DNA of 64,000 bases from Nitrospira sp. Lineage in GTDB: Bacteria > Nitrospirota > Nitrospiria > Nitrospirales > Nitrospiraceae. Below the pieces are notes generated by a model. It searched no databases and had not been told where the DNA came from. It saw only the letters and a program-made list of their open reading frames with translations. Made by a program: the position numbers and the translations under genes. Below are positions 17,132-25,409 of the stretch, piece after piece. How positions within the stretch are numbered: position 1 is the stretch's first letter; each line of letters begins with the position of its first letter. The stretch is taken from NCBI GenBank assembly GCA_030653545.1, contig JAURZE010000014.1, forward strand, positions 1 through 64,000, read 5' to 3'.

Positions 17132-17518
17132 TCCGAGGCAGAAGCCTGGGTCAAGAACCCGGTCGGCGTGAGGACGACGTTGCTCCTCTGCGTCTGCGCC
17201 GCAGTCGTCCGTACAACGCTGGTATTGCTAACGGACGTAGAGCTGACGGTTATCTCAAAAGCTCCGCCAGCCCCCACTCCTATCGTCGATACGTCGATGA
17301 CGGCCCCCACTGTTTAATATGAGTTGGCCGGCATCGACAGTGATGATGCCTCCAGTTCCCACACCTGATGTGGCAGCAGAAAGAGTCCCGCCGTTCTTAC
17401 ACCCCTTACACCGTCAATGTTTGAGTCGAACCAGTCATAGGCCAGCCCGCATGGGTGCTAGCTTGAGTGATAACGATCTCATGCCGGGCCGTCGATTGGG
17501 TCCGACTCAGCCGCGCCA
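17132..17518 (-). pseudogene. Decayed 3' remnant of tpsA passenger
   Basis: Minus-strand translation shows passenger-like segments in different frames: EIVITQASTHAGWPMTG then a stop, GTLSAATSGVGTGGIITVDA in another frame, and AVIDVSTIGVGAGGAFEIT after a further shift. These Gly/Thr/Val-rich repeats are typical of beta-helical haemagglutinin passengers. The stops and frameshifts between them show that the 3' part of tpsA, or a second tpsA-like gene, has degraded. The last open stretch runs on to 17107 and overlaps the tpsB start region. Confidence 0.7.
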
Positions 17519-19570
17519 TCAATGAATGGTCACCGTGCCGTCTGTGCCAAGCTGGGATGTCGCGTCAATGACGCTGTTGGCAATTGGACGACGATTGTGA
17601 CTTGAGATTTCGATGGTGCCGCCTTGCCCTTCCGTGGCGGTGCTGAGAATCTGGCTGTTTTTGACGGTCACGTTCTTCGCATCCACGGTGATGCTACCCC
17701 CGACCGTCTGCGGGCCACCCGAAACCGAGGTCGTGAGCACCGTATCATTCAACGTAGCCTTTTGGGCTTCGATGTGGATGGAGCCGCCGCTTCCGAGCAC
17801 CGATTGCGCCGAGATCGTGCTCTGTTGACTAGTGAACTGGGATCCGCCATCGATATGAATGGTGCCGCCATTGGCGTTTCGGGGTGGCGTAGTGAAGAAG
17901 GGATAGTTCAGGTAGTTGTCTGCGGAAAGAGCGGTATCGGTGAGGCTCACTGACTTTTTCCCCGTTATGCTAATTGTTCCCCCATGGCCGATTCCGCCAC
18001 TACGGGCGTCGAGCTGACTGCCTTTGATCGAGATGCTGGGCGCTGCTAGTGAGATGTTCCCACCATTGAATGCAATTGATGAGCGTGTGCTAATTAGCGT
18101 ATTCGTGAGGTCGATGCTGTTCCCTGCTGTGAAGTCCACTAGCCCGCCGGACCACCAAATGCTATTGCTGGAAAAGGAGCTGTCACGACTTTCGATGCGA
18201 TTATTCCCCACCAGCGTTATTGCTCCCCCTGTATTCTCGTAGGAATACGCATAGAAGAGGCTCTGAGTGACCTCGATATTGTCGGCCCGAATGGCAATGG
18301 GCCCCCCACGCACATCGGACCCGAAATCGGGAAGACCTCTGTTTGAGGTATCCACGGTGGTATTCGTCACAGAAACCGAGCGTGCGCTGTCGCCTGGGCC
18401 GTGGAGTCCTTGAATCGTCACAGCCCCAGCCGCGGATGTATCCCACCCTGCGCTGGCGTTGATGGCTGAATCTTTCGCCGAAAAAGTCTCTGTATTGAAC
18501 GTGATATCTCCCGCCGACCCGTAGCGTTGATTAGTGGTACTTATCCTGCTGCCATTCGAAATATCGATATGCTTGGCCGTCACCTCGATGTTTCCGCCAA
18601 CGGATGGATTAGATGCATTGAAGATCTGTGAGGCGTATTCAGCCTTCACGGAGGAATTGTTCATCACAAACTCTCCAGCACGAATCGACACTCCTCCTGC
18701 GGAATTTCCACCGTTTGCGGATACACTTGTATCAACGGTGCTGCCTTGAGAAAGATTGATGGCCCCCAAACTTTTGAAGCCGGTCGGCGTGAAACCTGAT
18801 CCCTGTCCCACCCCACTCACAACGACTTCTCCCCCAACTTTCGCATTCGACGGCTTGCCGACGCTGACAAGATTAATCTGACCGCTCGGTGCCGTGAGCG
18901 TGCCATCCTGAATGGTAATATTCCCTCCGACCAGGGAGATCCCTGTTCCCCCGACGACCGAAAGGTGGCTCCCCTGGACAGTAATCGCGCCCGGATTTGA
19001 ACCCAAGAAGCCAAACGCTGCGACGGGGGCAGCGCTGAGAAGTTGATCGGGTCCTGTCCGAGGAATCGCATTGAATCGTGCATTGTCTGAGAGTCGGAGG
19101 TAATCCGCCGACGTGAACGTCATCATTCCTCCGACATTGACCGTGGCATTTGGACCAAAGAGGAACCCGGCTGGATTGATCAGAAAGAGGTTGGCGTTCC
19201 CAAACCCTGTGGTTTGGATGCTTCCCAAGATGTTAGATGGATTGCCGCCAGTCACGCGACCAAGAATGTTGGATGTAGGAAGACCGGAATTATTAAGAAA
19301 GTTCGCGATGTTGTTGTTCGGAACATTGAAGTTGCCAAAGCTGTGAAACAGATTCGATCCACCCCCCGGTCTCGTGCCACCGGTGATGTTGAATTGAGTC
19401 TGTCCAGTCGGCAGGGTAACCGGTGCGGACACCGTCGTATTGAGGCCTGATGACGTAATCGGCGTACCTACTTGGGCGATGGAGACCGCGCAAGGGATTG
19501 CAAGAAGGAGAAAGAATCCGACTGTGAGATATCGAGCCAACCTAACGTGTTCCCGATGCGGCTGTTTCAT
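17519..19570 (-). CDS. TpsA filamentous-haemagglutinin-like exoprotein, probably 3' truncated
   Basis: A 683-aa secreted protein with signal peptide (FFLLLAIPCAVSIAQ) and N-terminal TPS domain (FNITGGTRPGGGSNLFHSF, NPSNILGSIQ, NLFLINPAGFLFGPNA). A long right-handed beta-helix passenger follows with repeated GGxIxIxA-type turns. The frame stops right after GTDGTVTIH, a motif normally followed by more sequence in this family, and passenger-like remnants continue out of frame to 17107. GAGGGGAG precedes the ATG. Usual roles are adhesion or contact-dependent functions; here none can be assigned. It is the island's cargo together with tpsB. Confidence 0.88.
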   Translation of the reverse strand: MKQPHREHVRLARYLTVGFFLLLAIPCAVSIAQVGTPITSSGLNTTVSAPVTLPTGQTQFNITGGTRPGGGSNLFHSFGNFNVPNNNIANFLNNSGLPTSNILGRVTGGNPSNILGSIQTTGFGNANLFLINPAGFLFGPNATVNVGGMMTFTSADYLRLSDNARFNAIPRTGPDQLLSAAPVAAFGFLGSNPGAITVQGSHLSVVGGTGISLVGGNITIQDGTLTAPSGQINLVSVGKPSNAKVGGEVVVSGVGQGSGFTPTGFKSLGAINLSQGSTVDTSVSANGGNSAGGVSIRAGEFVMNNSSVKAEYASQIFNASNPSVGGNIEVTAKHIDISNGSRISTTNQRYGSAGDITFNTETFSAKDSAINASAGWDTSAAGAVTIQGLHGPGDSARSVSVTNTTVDTSNRGLPDFGSDVRGGPIAIRADNIEVTQSLFYAYSYENTGGAITLVGNNRIESRDSSFSSNSIWWSGGLVDFTAGNSIDLTNTLISTRSSIAFNGGNISLAAPSISIKGSQLDARSGGIGHGGTISITGKKSVSLTDTALSADNYLNYPFFTTPPRNANGGTIHIDGGSQFTSQQSTISAQSVLGSGGSIHIEAQKATLNDTVLTTSVSGGPQTVGGSITVDAKNVTVKNSQILSTATEGQGGTIEISSHNRRPIANSVIDATSQLGTDGTVTIH

Positions 19571-19607
19571 AGTGGATCTCCCCTCAATAATTAGGCCTCA
19601 GGGACCA

Positions 19608-19645
19608 ATAAAAAAGGTCGTTCGGGCGAAACTGCCTGAACGACC
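19608..19645 (-). terminator. Terminator upstream of tpsA (minus strand)
   Basis: A 13-bp stem, AGGTCGTTCAGGC paired with GCCCGAACGACCT on the minus strand with one G-T wobble and a 6-nt loop, is followed on that strand by TTTTTT. It would stop transcripts entering from attR, insulating tpsA from chromosomal reading. Confidence 0.75.
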
Positions 19646-19890
19646 TATCGAAATATTTTCCTCTTGTCTTGATGAACCACCACGCGTTCCGCGACAGCAC
19701 GCTCGCCAGCGCGAACCTTAGGAGTAATCAAGTAAAATAGATATCCCCTCTTTAGTAGGGTGGCTAAGTTATGGCCATTTTCCCCGCCACTCCCTTTAAC
19801 TCTTGCGATTACTTGCGTTGCTACATAACGACCTTCCGGATTCCTGCATACACCCAACTCGGTGTCTTTGATACCGGCAGCAGCCCACAT
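19645..19890 (-). CDS. Doubtful small ORF, unknown function
   Basis: An 81-aa basic frame ending at the base of the terminator hairpin, so a transcript stopping there would just include it. No domain was recognised. The ATG has no good ribosome binding site. It may be a real short gene ended by its own terminator, or a chance frame. Confidence 0.3.
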   Translation of the reverse strand: MWAAAGIKDTELGVCRNPEGRYVATQVIARVKGSGGENGHNLATLLKRGYLFYLITPKVRAGERAVAERVVVHQDKRKIFR

Positions 19891-19900
19891 CCAAATCGAC

Positions 19901-19919
19901 TGTGTTAAAACTGTGCTAA
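19901..19919 (+). repeat. Bipartite motif copy 3 (right end)
   Basis: TGTGTTAAAACTGTGCTAA differs from copy 1 at one base. It lies 131 bp inside attR in the same orientation as copy 1. In the excised circle the two would flank the att core at unequal distances, as integrase arm sites do. Confidence 0.6.
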
Positions 19920-20049
19920 AGAAAATCGAAAGGGATCAAAATCATCAGAATTAGCCGCAACGAATAGAATGCGCTAAACCCTCGAAAGTCTTTAATAAAG
20001 CGAGAAACCAGACGGAAGATCAGGGTGTTACAAAACTAGTCTTTACGGC

Positions 20050-20095
20050 CTCATAACCCAAAGGTCAGAGGTTCAAATCCTCTCCCCGCAACCAA
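20050..20095. repeat. attR: 46-bp direct repeat of the tRNA-fMet 3' part
   Basis: Exact copy of 11513-11558. There is no 5' half of a tRNA before it (TTTACGGC instead), so it is a remnant and not a functional tRNA gene. Confidence 0.9.
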
Positions 20096-20266
20096 TCGGC
20101 ACTCCCCCTCCCTGATAACCACGTCACCCAAAGAATCCTGGATACTCTCAAGGCGTTTCTACGGCAAAACTCCGCCCTGGCATGCGAAGATTCGCAAGTT
20201 CCTTGGGTGGTCTCTCCATTTGCGATAGGATCACCCTACGCTGACTGGCGGGAAGGGAGCGGGGTC

Positions 20267-20464
20267 GTGAACTTTATTCGAATCGGCAACCGCGCACTGA
20301 ATCTTGATCGCGTCACCCATTGCGAAGTGCAGATCTGGCAAGACGCCATATCCGTAAAGATTTACATGGCCGGGACTGCGAATAACACCCCTGTAGTGCT
20401 GAATGAGGAAGAAGCCAAAGAATTCTGGAAGTATATTGAGTATGTCGCTGAAAAACCGGTGTGA
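20267..20464 (+). CDS. Hypothetical small protein
   Basis: A 65-aa protein starting VNFIRIGNRALNLDRVTHC and ending in a helix with EEEAKEFWKYIEYVAE. GGGAGCGGGG precedes the GTG at 20267. A longer in-frame GTG at 20207 would give 85 aa but lacks a binding site. The alternating hydrophobic strands and final amphipathic helix suggest a small folded cytoplasmic protein. Function unknown. It is the first chromosomal gene right of the island. Confidence 0.65.
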   Translation: MNFIRIGNRALNLDRVTHCEVQIWQDAISVKIYMAGTANNTPVVLNEEEAKEFWKYIEYVAEKPV

Positions 20465-20526
20465 ACCCGCCCTAGCGCCACCCTACCTCTGACTCATCTA
20501 TCCATTCCCTCAATCGTAGGATCCGC

Positions 20527-21216
20527 TTATCGGTAGGCCGTCCCACCCGCCGTTATCAGAAAGTCTGGTTCCTGGGAGCGATAGTCTCGATAGTAGCCCA
20601 TGACTTTCCTCACATATAACTGGGTTTCTTTGAACGGGGGAATCTGCCGGTACCGATCGACTCTTTTCTCTCCAGCGTTGTAGGCCGCGAGTGCCAGCCG
20701 AATATTCCCGTGAAAGCGATCCAGAAGGTAGCGCAGGTGTTTCGCACCACCGCCAATATTGTCGCGGGTATCATAGAGGTTTCGCACACCATGACGAATT
20801 GCCGTTTCGGGAATCAGCTGCATTAACCCCACCGCTCCGGCTTTTGAAATCACAGTTGGGTCAAACGACGATTCGGCCTTCATGACCGCGAGGAGGAGTG
20901 CGGGAGACAGCCGATATTCCCGCGCGTAGCGGATCACCGCTTCTTCTAACTCTTGGTCTGAGACTGCCGCATGGTATCGAGGCTTGAGGATGATTTCCCT
21001 AAAGCGCTGATCCGCCGGGACGTTGGTCACATGTACTGTTCCAGTAGAACTCACGTACCCGTAGAGTTCCCCGTCTGCTAGAACAGCGGGCGCTGCAATG
21101 GCAACCATAAACAGGCCGACCATGAGCCTAATCCCGATCCGTCGAGCCCAGACGCCATTCCCGGATGTTTCGGCTCTCCGCCTACAGTTAGAATCATTGA
21201 GAGTTGTGGGAATCAT
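20527..21216 (-). CDS. Lytic transglycosylase with SLT domain
   Basis: Cleaves peptidoglycan glycan strands in the periplasm. The C-terminal SLT domain starts around residue 85: LSPALLLAVMKAESSFDP (catalytic Glu), KAGAVGLMQLIPETA and LALAAYNAGEKRV. Before it is a signal segment (MVGLFMVAIAAPAVLA) and a short domain resembling DUF4124 (GELYGYVSSTGTVHVTNVP). GGAGGGAG upstream of the ATG at 21216 favours that start over the ATG at 21246. Monocistronic by context. Confidence 0.92.
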   Translation of the reverse strand: MIPTTLNDSNCRRRAETSGNGVWARRIGIRLMVGLFMVAIAAPAVLADGELYGYVSSTGTVHVTNVPADQRFREIILKPRYHAAVSDQELEEAVIRYAREYRLSPALLLAVMKAESSFDPTVISKAGAVGLMQLIPETAIRHGVRNLYDTRDNIGGGAKHLRYLLDRFHGNIRLALAAYNAGEKRVDRYRQIPPFKETQLYVRKVMGYYRDYRSQEPDFLITAGGTAYR

Positions 21217-21570
21217 TTGCGCTCCCTCCAGTACTCCGCTTGCCATGGGCCCGTTGCGTCAGGTCTCCTCACGCCTGGTCTATCCGCATGGATTGTGCCA
21301 TTACACAAGAACCATCCGTCAATGAACTATTCAACACTTTCAAACAGATAGGCACGTATACACCTCCAGACTTATGTAGGTGAAGACGCCCATGGAGTAG
21401 CCGCTTTTTCGTCATTGCGCCACACTTTGTCGCTTCGATGAAATGGCCCGAATATTGTCCGATGAGTGGCCGCGATATGCTCGATCAATGACTCCCGTTG
21501 TGCTACGGTTGCTTTGTGATTCGCAAGCTCGGAGACGCAGTGGCAAGAGGGTTGAGTAAAGAAGGGGGGA
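21217..21570. other. Intergenic region between divergent genes
   Basis: About 350 bp separating the transglycosylase gene and a small lipoprotein gene, which are divergent. Promoters for both should lie here but none matches consensus well. No tRNA, repeat or supported ORF was seen. Confidence 0.4.
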
Positions 21571-21573
21571 GTG

Positions 21574-21921
21574 ATGAATCAGCGACCACGGTTCCTTCGA
21601 GCCATTGCCCTGTGGGGGGTTCTCTTTTTCACATATGGCTGCGCGAGTGAATACAATGCCTTCCATACCCAAACGGGAGACCCCATCCTCCTTTCACGGC
21701 GAGCCTACTCAAAGGAAACCTGCCTGCAAAAGATTCAAGCAGAGGGTGTTCGCCTTGGAGTTACCTTTCGCTATGTTCATGTGCGAGGCTCATTTTTTGG
21801 TCAATCCCTTCTATGGCCGTTTGAAGGTGGGTATGCCTGTGAGGCAGCCATAGGGCCGGAAGGGAAACCTAGGGGCATTTACCCGCTCGAAGACTCGCCG
21901 CTGCTTGCGCACAGTGAGTGA
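21574..21921 (+). CDS. Small putative lipoprotein, unknown function
   Basis: A 115-aa protein with a charged N-terminus, a hydrophobic stretch (AIALWGVLFFTYG) and a lipobox-like Cys (TYGCAS), so probably a lipoprotein with a mature part of about 90 residues. The mature part has two more Cys (SKETCLQKI, GGYACEA), which could form a disulfide. AAGGGGGGA precedes GTGATG; the ATG at 21574 is preferred over the GTG at 21571. No family recognised. Confidence 0.65.
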   Translation: MNQRPRFLRAIALWGVLFFTYGCASEYNAFHTQTGDPILLSRRAYSKETCLQKIQAEGVRLGVTFRYVHVRGSFFGQSLLWPFEGGYACEAAIGPEGKPRGIYPLEDSPLLAHSE

Positions 21922-22291
21922 ACTTCTCCCGCATCCACTACTCAAACGACTGGCACGAAAAATATTTTCCTTCCATACTCACGATTAGTAAGAATTCTTC
22001 TCTTTCAGACAAAGTCTCTGTTGACAACACTCCCTATAGCGCAGTAATACTCGATCCTCCACAGAATATGGGGGCGTGCGGGCACAACGCTCCTTCTCGC
22101 ACTTCTGTTTATGGGAATGCGGGCAAGTCGAAGGGAGGTGGACCCAGGATTCTGGCACAAAGGGGTACAGGCCAGGTCCATGAACAACAGAACAAGAGTG
22201 CTGTACCGTCAGCATATGCATTCGGAAAAACCTGTGGTTCTTGCGCCATCCGTTTTACAAAAATCTGTTGGATTAGAAACAAGGAGTACGT
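21922..22291. other. Intergenic region with strong promoter and possible long leader
   Basis: It contains a near-consensus promoter at 22021-22050 whose transcript would run about 235 nt before the next gene. An open frame of 129 codons spans the region (21918-22307) but has no convincing ribosome binding site or protein-like composition. The leader could be a long 5' UTR or a small RNA. Confidence 0.45.
22021..22050 (+). promoter_or_regulatory. Near-consensus sigma-70 promoter
   Basis: TTGACA at 22021-22026, an 18-bp spacer, and TAATAC at 22045-22050. It points toward the small coiled-coil gene at 22292. Confidence 0.55.
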
Positions 22292-22669
22292 ATGGAAGAC
22301 TTGGTGATTGAAGAAGAAGGCACCTCCTCCGCATTGACCATTACTCTCGGTGATTTTCTCGTCTTTATTAATTGGATGAATCAAACTGAAAAGGCTCTTG
22401 AACGCGCGGAAGCTCTACCCACAATGCCTCAGCTCGATTCAGGTAAGGTGCGCGGCTGGATTCAATTGGTTCAGCGCCTGGAAGAGCGCTTCCGTCGGAG
22501 CGAGGAAAAGAAATTGGCGATGGAAGCGAATGTCATCGCGCAGGAAGCCCAACTTGGCCAGCTCTTGTCCCATCTCCACTCAAATATCGCTTCCTTATAT
22601 GAAAATCTCGGGCAGTCACAAAAAGCCGAAGAAGTCCGCCGGCGTGCTGAAGCCCTTCATTCCGCATAG
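22292..22669 (+). CDS. Hypothetical coiled-coil protein
   Basis: A 125-aa acidic protein. After a Thr/Ser-rich start comes a hydrophobic segment (LGDFLVFINWM), then mostly charged helix (RLEERFRRSEEKKLAMEANVIAQEAQLGQLL) ending QKAEEVRRRAEALHS. The heptad-like pattern suggests a helical or coiled-coil protein. AAGGAG lies before the ATG. Followed by a hairpin at 22685. Function unknown. Confidence 0.65.
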   Translation: MEDLVIEEEGTSSALTITLGDFLVFINWMNQTEKALERAEALPTMPQLDSGKVRGWIQLVQRLEERFRRSEEKKLAMEANVIAQEAQLGQLLSHLHSNIASLYENLGQSQKAEEVRRRAEALHSA

Positions 22670-22684
22670 CCCCACATAGGACAT

Positions 22685-22719
22685 CCCGGAGAAGCAGCAA
22701 CACCGCTTACTTCTCCGGG
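22685..22719 (+). terminator. Hairpin after the coiled-coil gene
   Basis: CCCGGAGAAG at 22685 pairs exactly with CTTCTCCGGG at 22710. There is no T run, so termination efficiency is uncertain. Confidence 0.5.
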
Positions 22720-22887
22720 CCCTCCTCACAGTCGCCGCTCCCTAGGTATTCGGTTTTCATCACTCCCTACTATTTCTGACATTTCCTTGTGAAGACATGG
22801 ACTTTGGCTATACTTGAGCCAGCGCTGCTGACGCCTTGATCGGAAAGGCGCATCTCGACACTGTTTTCTTGCACAGAGGGATCAGAA

Positions 22888-23823
22888 TTGAGCCCTTCAA
22901 TAATCAAATTGCTGCTCGTCGAAGACAATGATGTCGATGCCCACCTCACTCGGGATATCCTGGCTGAATGGAGCATTGAGCAATTCGACATCACTCACGT
23001 CACGCGACTCAGCGAAGCGTTTGCCCATCTTGCACGAGATCGCTACGATGCCATCCTGCTAGATCTGTCCTTGCCCGATGCCTATGGCTTGCCCACCCTG
23101 AAACAGGTTCAAGCAACAAGCCCCACCATCCCCATTATTGTCCTCAGCGGAGTCAGCGACCAGGCCCTATCCCTCCAGGCTGTGCAACAAGGCGCCCAGG
23201 ACTATCTCGTCAAGGGGCAGGGCCATCCTGAATTGCTCGCTCGCTCCATCCGCTATGCCATCGAACGGAAGCGGGCAGAAGAACGGATGACGTACCTGGC
23301 GCAGTACGACCAGTTAACCGGCCTGGTCAATCGGACCTTATTCCGCGATCGGCTCATCCAGGCCATGGCGCGAAGCAAACGACTCCAACGCCCGCTCGGC
23401 TTGATGTTGTTAGATCTCGACCGGTTTAAAGCGGTCAACGATACGATGGGACACGATGTTGGCGATTTGCTGCTTAAGTCAGTGGCAGACCGGCTTAAAC
23501 TCTGTGTCCGAGAAGTAGATACAGTAGCCCGAATGGGTGGAGACGAGTTTACGATTATCCTGGAAGGTTGCTCAGCGGAACAGGACATCACGATCGTGGC
23601 TCAACGGATTACCGAATCCCTGAGCGAGCCCTTCGAACTGGGCCAGCACCGCCCATCGATTGGCGTCAGCATCGGGGTCACCATCTACCCCTCTGACGAT
23701 CACGATATCGACGACCTCCTGAAACACGCCGATGCCGCGATGTACCGCGCCAAACAAAAAGGTGGCAGCACCTTTCAACTGCACACATCCGATGCCAAGC
23801 CGCACTCCCCGCTTGTCTCGTAG
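22888..23823 (+). CDS. Response regulator diguanylate cyclase (REC-GGDEF)
   Basis: A 311-aa single protein that should make cyclic di-GMP from GTP under control of phosphorylation. The receiver domain (1-120) has VEDND, the phosphoacceptor Asp in ILLDLSLPDA, and YLVKGQG with the conserved Lys. The GGDEF domain (about 145-300) has the exact active-site motif MGGDEF. An RxxD inhibitory site (REVD) lies five residues before it, as in product-inhibited cyclases. Start is TTG at 22888 behind AGAGGGA; no ATG fits. A cognate kinase is not adjacent. Confidence 0.93.
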   Translation: MSPSIIKLLLVEDNDVDAHLTRDILAEWSIEQFDITHVTRLSEAFAHLARDRYDAILLDLSLPDAYGLPTLKQVQATSPTIPIIVLSGVSDQALSLQAVQQGAQDYLVKGQGHPELLARSIRYAIERKRAEERMTYLAQYDQLTGLVNRTLFRDRLIQAMARSKRLQRPLGLMLLDLDRFKAVNDTMGHDVGDLLLKSVADRLKLCVREVDTVARMGGDEFTIILEGCSAEQDITIVAQRITESLSEPFELGQHRPSIGVSIGVTIYPSDDHDIDDLLKHADAAMYRAKQKGGSTFQLHTSDAKPHSPLVS

Positions 23824-23835
23824 CAGTCACCTCGG

Positions 23836-24624
23836 CTAGCGACCGATGTCCTCCAACGGTTGATCCGTCACCACATACGCTCCTCGTGGATTACGCACAA
23901 GATCATTGGCGGTGACCAATTCGGAGGGAGCCGGATTGGGATGCGCATCGGGCGTTACCACGACCCCCCAGTGCTGATTATCCCGGCAAAGATTATCCGC
24001 CAACAAGGCGCCTCCATGATGAAACAGCAGGATGCCGCTTAGCATGTTCCCCTCACATTGATTGCGGACGATATCGGGGCAAGTCCCGGCATCACGGACG
24101 GCAATACCAAAATGATGATTGTCGAAGCACCGGTTGTCTACTACCCGAGGTTGAGCTCCAGCAAACACGAAAATCCCTGACTCCCGGTTCAGACAAACTT
24201 CATTGCCGGAGAAGGTTGCCCGACATTCCGGGCCATACAGCACCACACCTGACAAAATCCCTTCCATGGCGCGACAGTCGGAAATCACGCAGGTGCTATC
24301 CAGAACGTTGATGGCCGAATGTTGATCGCTCCCCACATAACGAAATGCGATGCCTGAAACTCGCCCAGCTGGAACCCGCTGCATGTATAAGGGCCCACCG
24401 CGACGGGAAAAGATCTGCACCTGATCGCGCCCGGCACCAATCAACCGCACCGGACGGTCGGAGATGAAAATCTTATCTTCATAAATGCCTGGTCTAATAT
24501 AGATCTGATCCTGCTCCTCCGCATGACGAAGCGCGTCACTTGGGAGAGAATAGCAACGCGGATCTCTTGCATCGACAATCAGCGTTTTGCCACCAGCTGG
24601 ATTGGATGGTACCGGCTCATCCAT
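23836..24624 (-). CDS. Right-handed beta-helix repeat protein
   Basis: A 262-aa protein composed of parallel beta-helix repeats, as in pectate-lyase/NosD-type folds: IYIRPGIYEDKIFISDRPVRLIG, then repeated NxxxGIxVxxxAxPxVxxNxC units (GIFVFAGAQPRVVDNRCFDN, GIAVRDAGTCPDIVRNQCEG). There is no signal peptide from the preferred ATG at 24624, which has AAGGAG six bases upstream. Such proteins often bind or modify carbohydrate, but no catalytic residues can be assigned. Convergent to the GGDEF gene, 12 bp apart. Confidence 0.8.
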   Translation of the reverse strand: MDEPVPSNPAGGKTLIVDARDPRCYSLPSDALRHAEEQDQIYIRPGIYEDKIFISDRPVRLIGAGRDQVQIFSRRGGPLYMQRVPAGRVSGIAFRYVGSDQHSAINVLDSTCVISDCRAMEGILSGVVLYGPECRATFSGNEVCLNRESGIFVFAGAQPRVVDNRCFDNHHFGIAVRDAGTCPDIVRNQCEGNMLSGILLFHHGGALLADNLCRDNQHWGVVVTPDAHPNPAPSELVTANDLVRNPRGAYVVTDQPLEDIGR

Positions 24625-24874
24625 GCTTAGCTCCTTCTTTTTGCTCCAACCGTAGCAGCGTAGCATTAAAGTCACACTGGGCAAAAATGGACTCGTACAA
24701 TTCTGTCATCATTCAGAGCCTCCGGCCGAATTGTGTCAGAGTAGCTCTGATCTGAATGCCAGAACCCCTCTATTTTTCACCGTTTTGAGGTCTCTGCTCT
24801 ATCTTCCTCGTGGCATACCGATTGCGTTCTCCCCCTCTGAAGACCCGAGGGGGCTGGCTAGTTGGAGGAAAACC

Positions 24875-25375
24875 ATGAAGAAGCAATTGCGCATCGGAAT
24901 CCTCGTTGCAATGAGCGCCCTGCTCTTTTCGCCAAATATCCCACTGGCGGCTCAAGGCCAAATGCAAGACAGCTCCCGCCGCCTATATGATCGAGTGATG
25001 GAAGAATTCAAGCACCGGGACTATGAAGCGGCGCTCGCAGGATTTCGTTTCTTTATCGAAGTGCATGGGCACTCCGCCCTTGCTGCAAATGCCCAATATT
25101 GGATCGGAGAATGCCAGTATCGATTGGGGCGCTATAAGGATTCGCTCGCCTCGTTCTATAATGTCGTCTCGTATTATCCACTCAGTCCGAAGCTGGCGGC
25201 CTCCACTCTGAAAATCGGGCAAGCCTATACGAAACTCGGCGACCAGGATAAAGCCCGCATGATGTTTGAACGCGTGGTCGACCAGTACCCCGACAGTTCA
25301 GAAGCCGAGCTTGCCAGGAAGGCTATCGACACCACCAACGCCAAATCTGACCCGGTCTCACACACGCTTGAATAA
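24875..25375 (+). CDS. Exported TPR-type tol-pal/YbgF-like protein
   Basis: A 166-aa protein with a signal peptide (LVAMSALLFSPNIPLAAQG), then three tandem TPR-like repeats: YEAALAGFRFFIEVHGHS with AQYWIGECQYRLGRY, SLASFYNVVSYYPLSP, and ARMMFERVVDQYPDSSEAELA. This is the layout of the C-terminal part of YbgF/CpoB, which acts in outer-membrane constriction and peptidoglycan synthesis. Typical CpoB also has a coiled coil that is absent here, and no tol genes are nearby. The ATG at 24875 has GGAGGAA. Assignment to CpoB itself is not secure. Confidence 0.8.
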   Translation: MKKQLRIGILVAMSALLFSPNIPLAAQGQMQDSSRRLYDRVMEEFKHRDYEAALAGFRFFIEVHGHSALAANAQYWIGECQYRLGRYKDSLASFYNVVSYYPLSPKLAASTLKIGQAYTKLGDQDKARMMFERVVDQYPDSSEAELARKAIDTTNAKSDPVSHTLE

Positions 25376-25409
25376 CACGGGCCAAGTCCGCCTACGGCCC
25401 CTCCAGCCA

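Larger units (their letters stand above)
19571..20049. other. Right-end region of island: terminator, motif copy and one weak ORF
   Basis: About 480 bp between tpsA and attR. It holds a minus-strand terminator (19608-19645), a doubtful 81-aa frame (19645-19890) and the third copy of the 19-bp motif (19901-19919). The last 130 bp before attR shows no further structure. Confidence 0.5.

Noticed and set aside
21541-21556. Sigma-54-like element (TGGCA-N6-TTGA)
   Set aside because: The -12 element lacks the required GC, and the neighbouring gene gives no support.
21918-22307. 129-codon open frame on the plus strand
   Set aside because: No ribosome binding site, odd composition, and it overlaps the start of the better-supported gene at 22292 and contains the promoter-like sequence.
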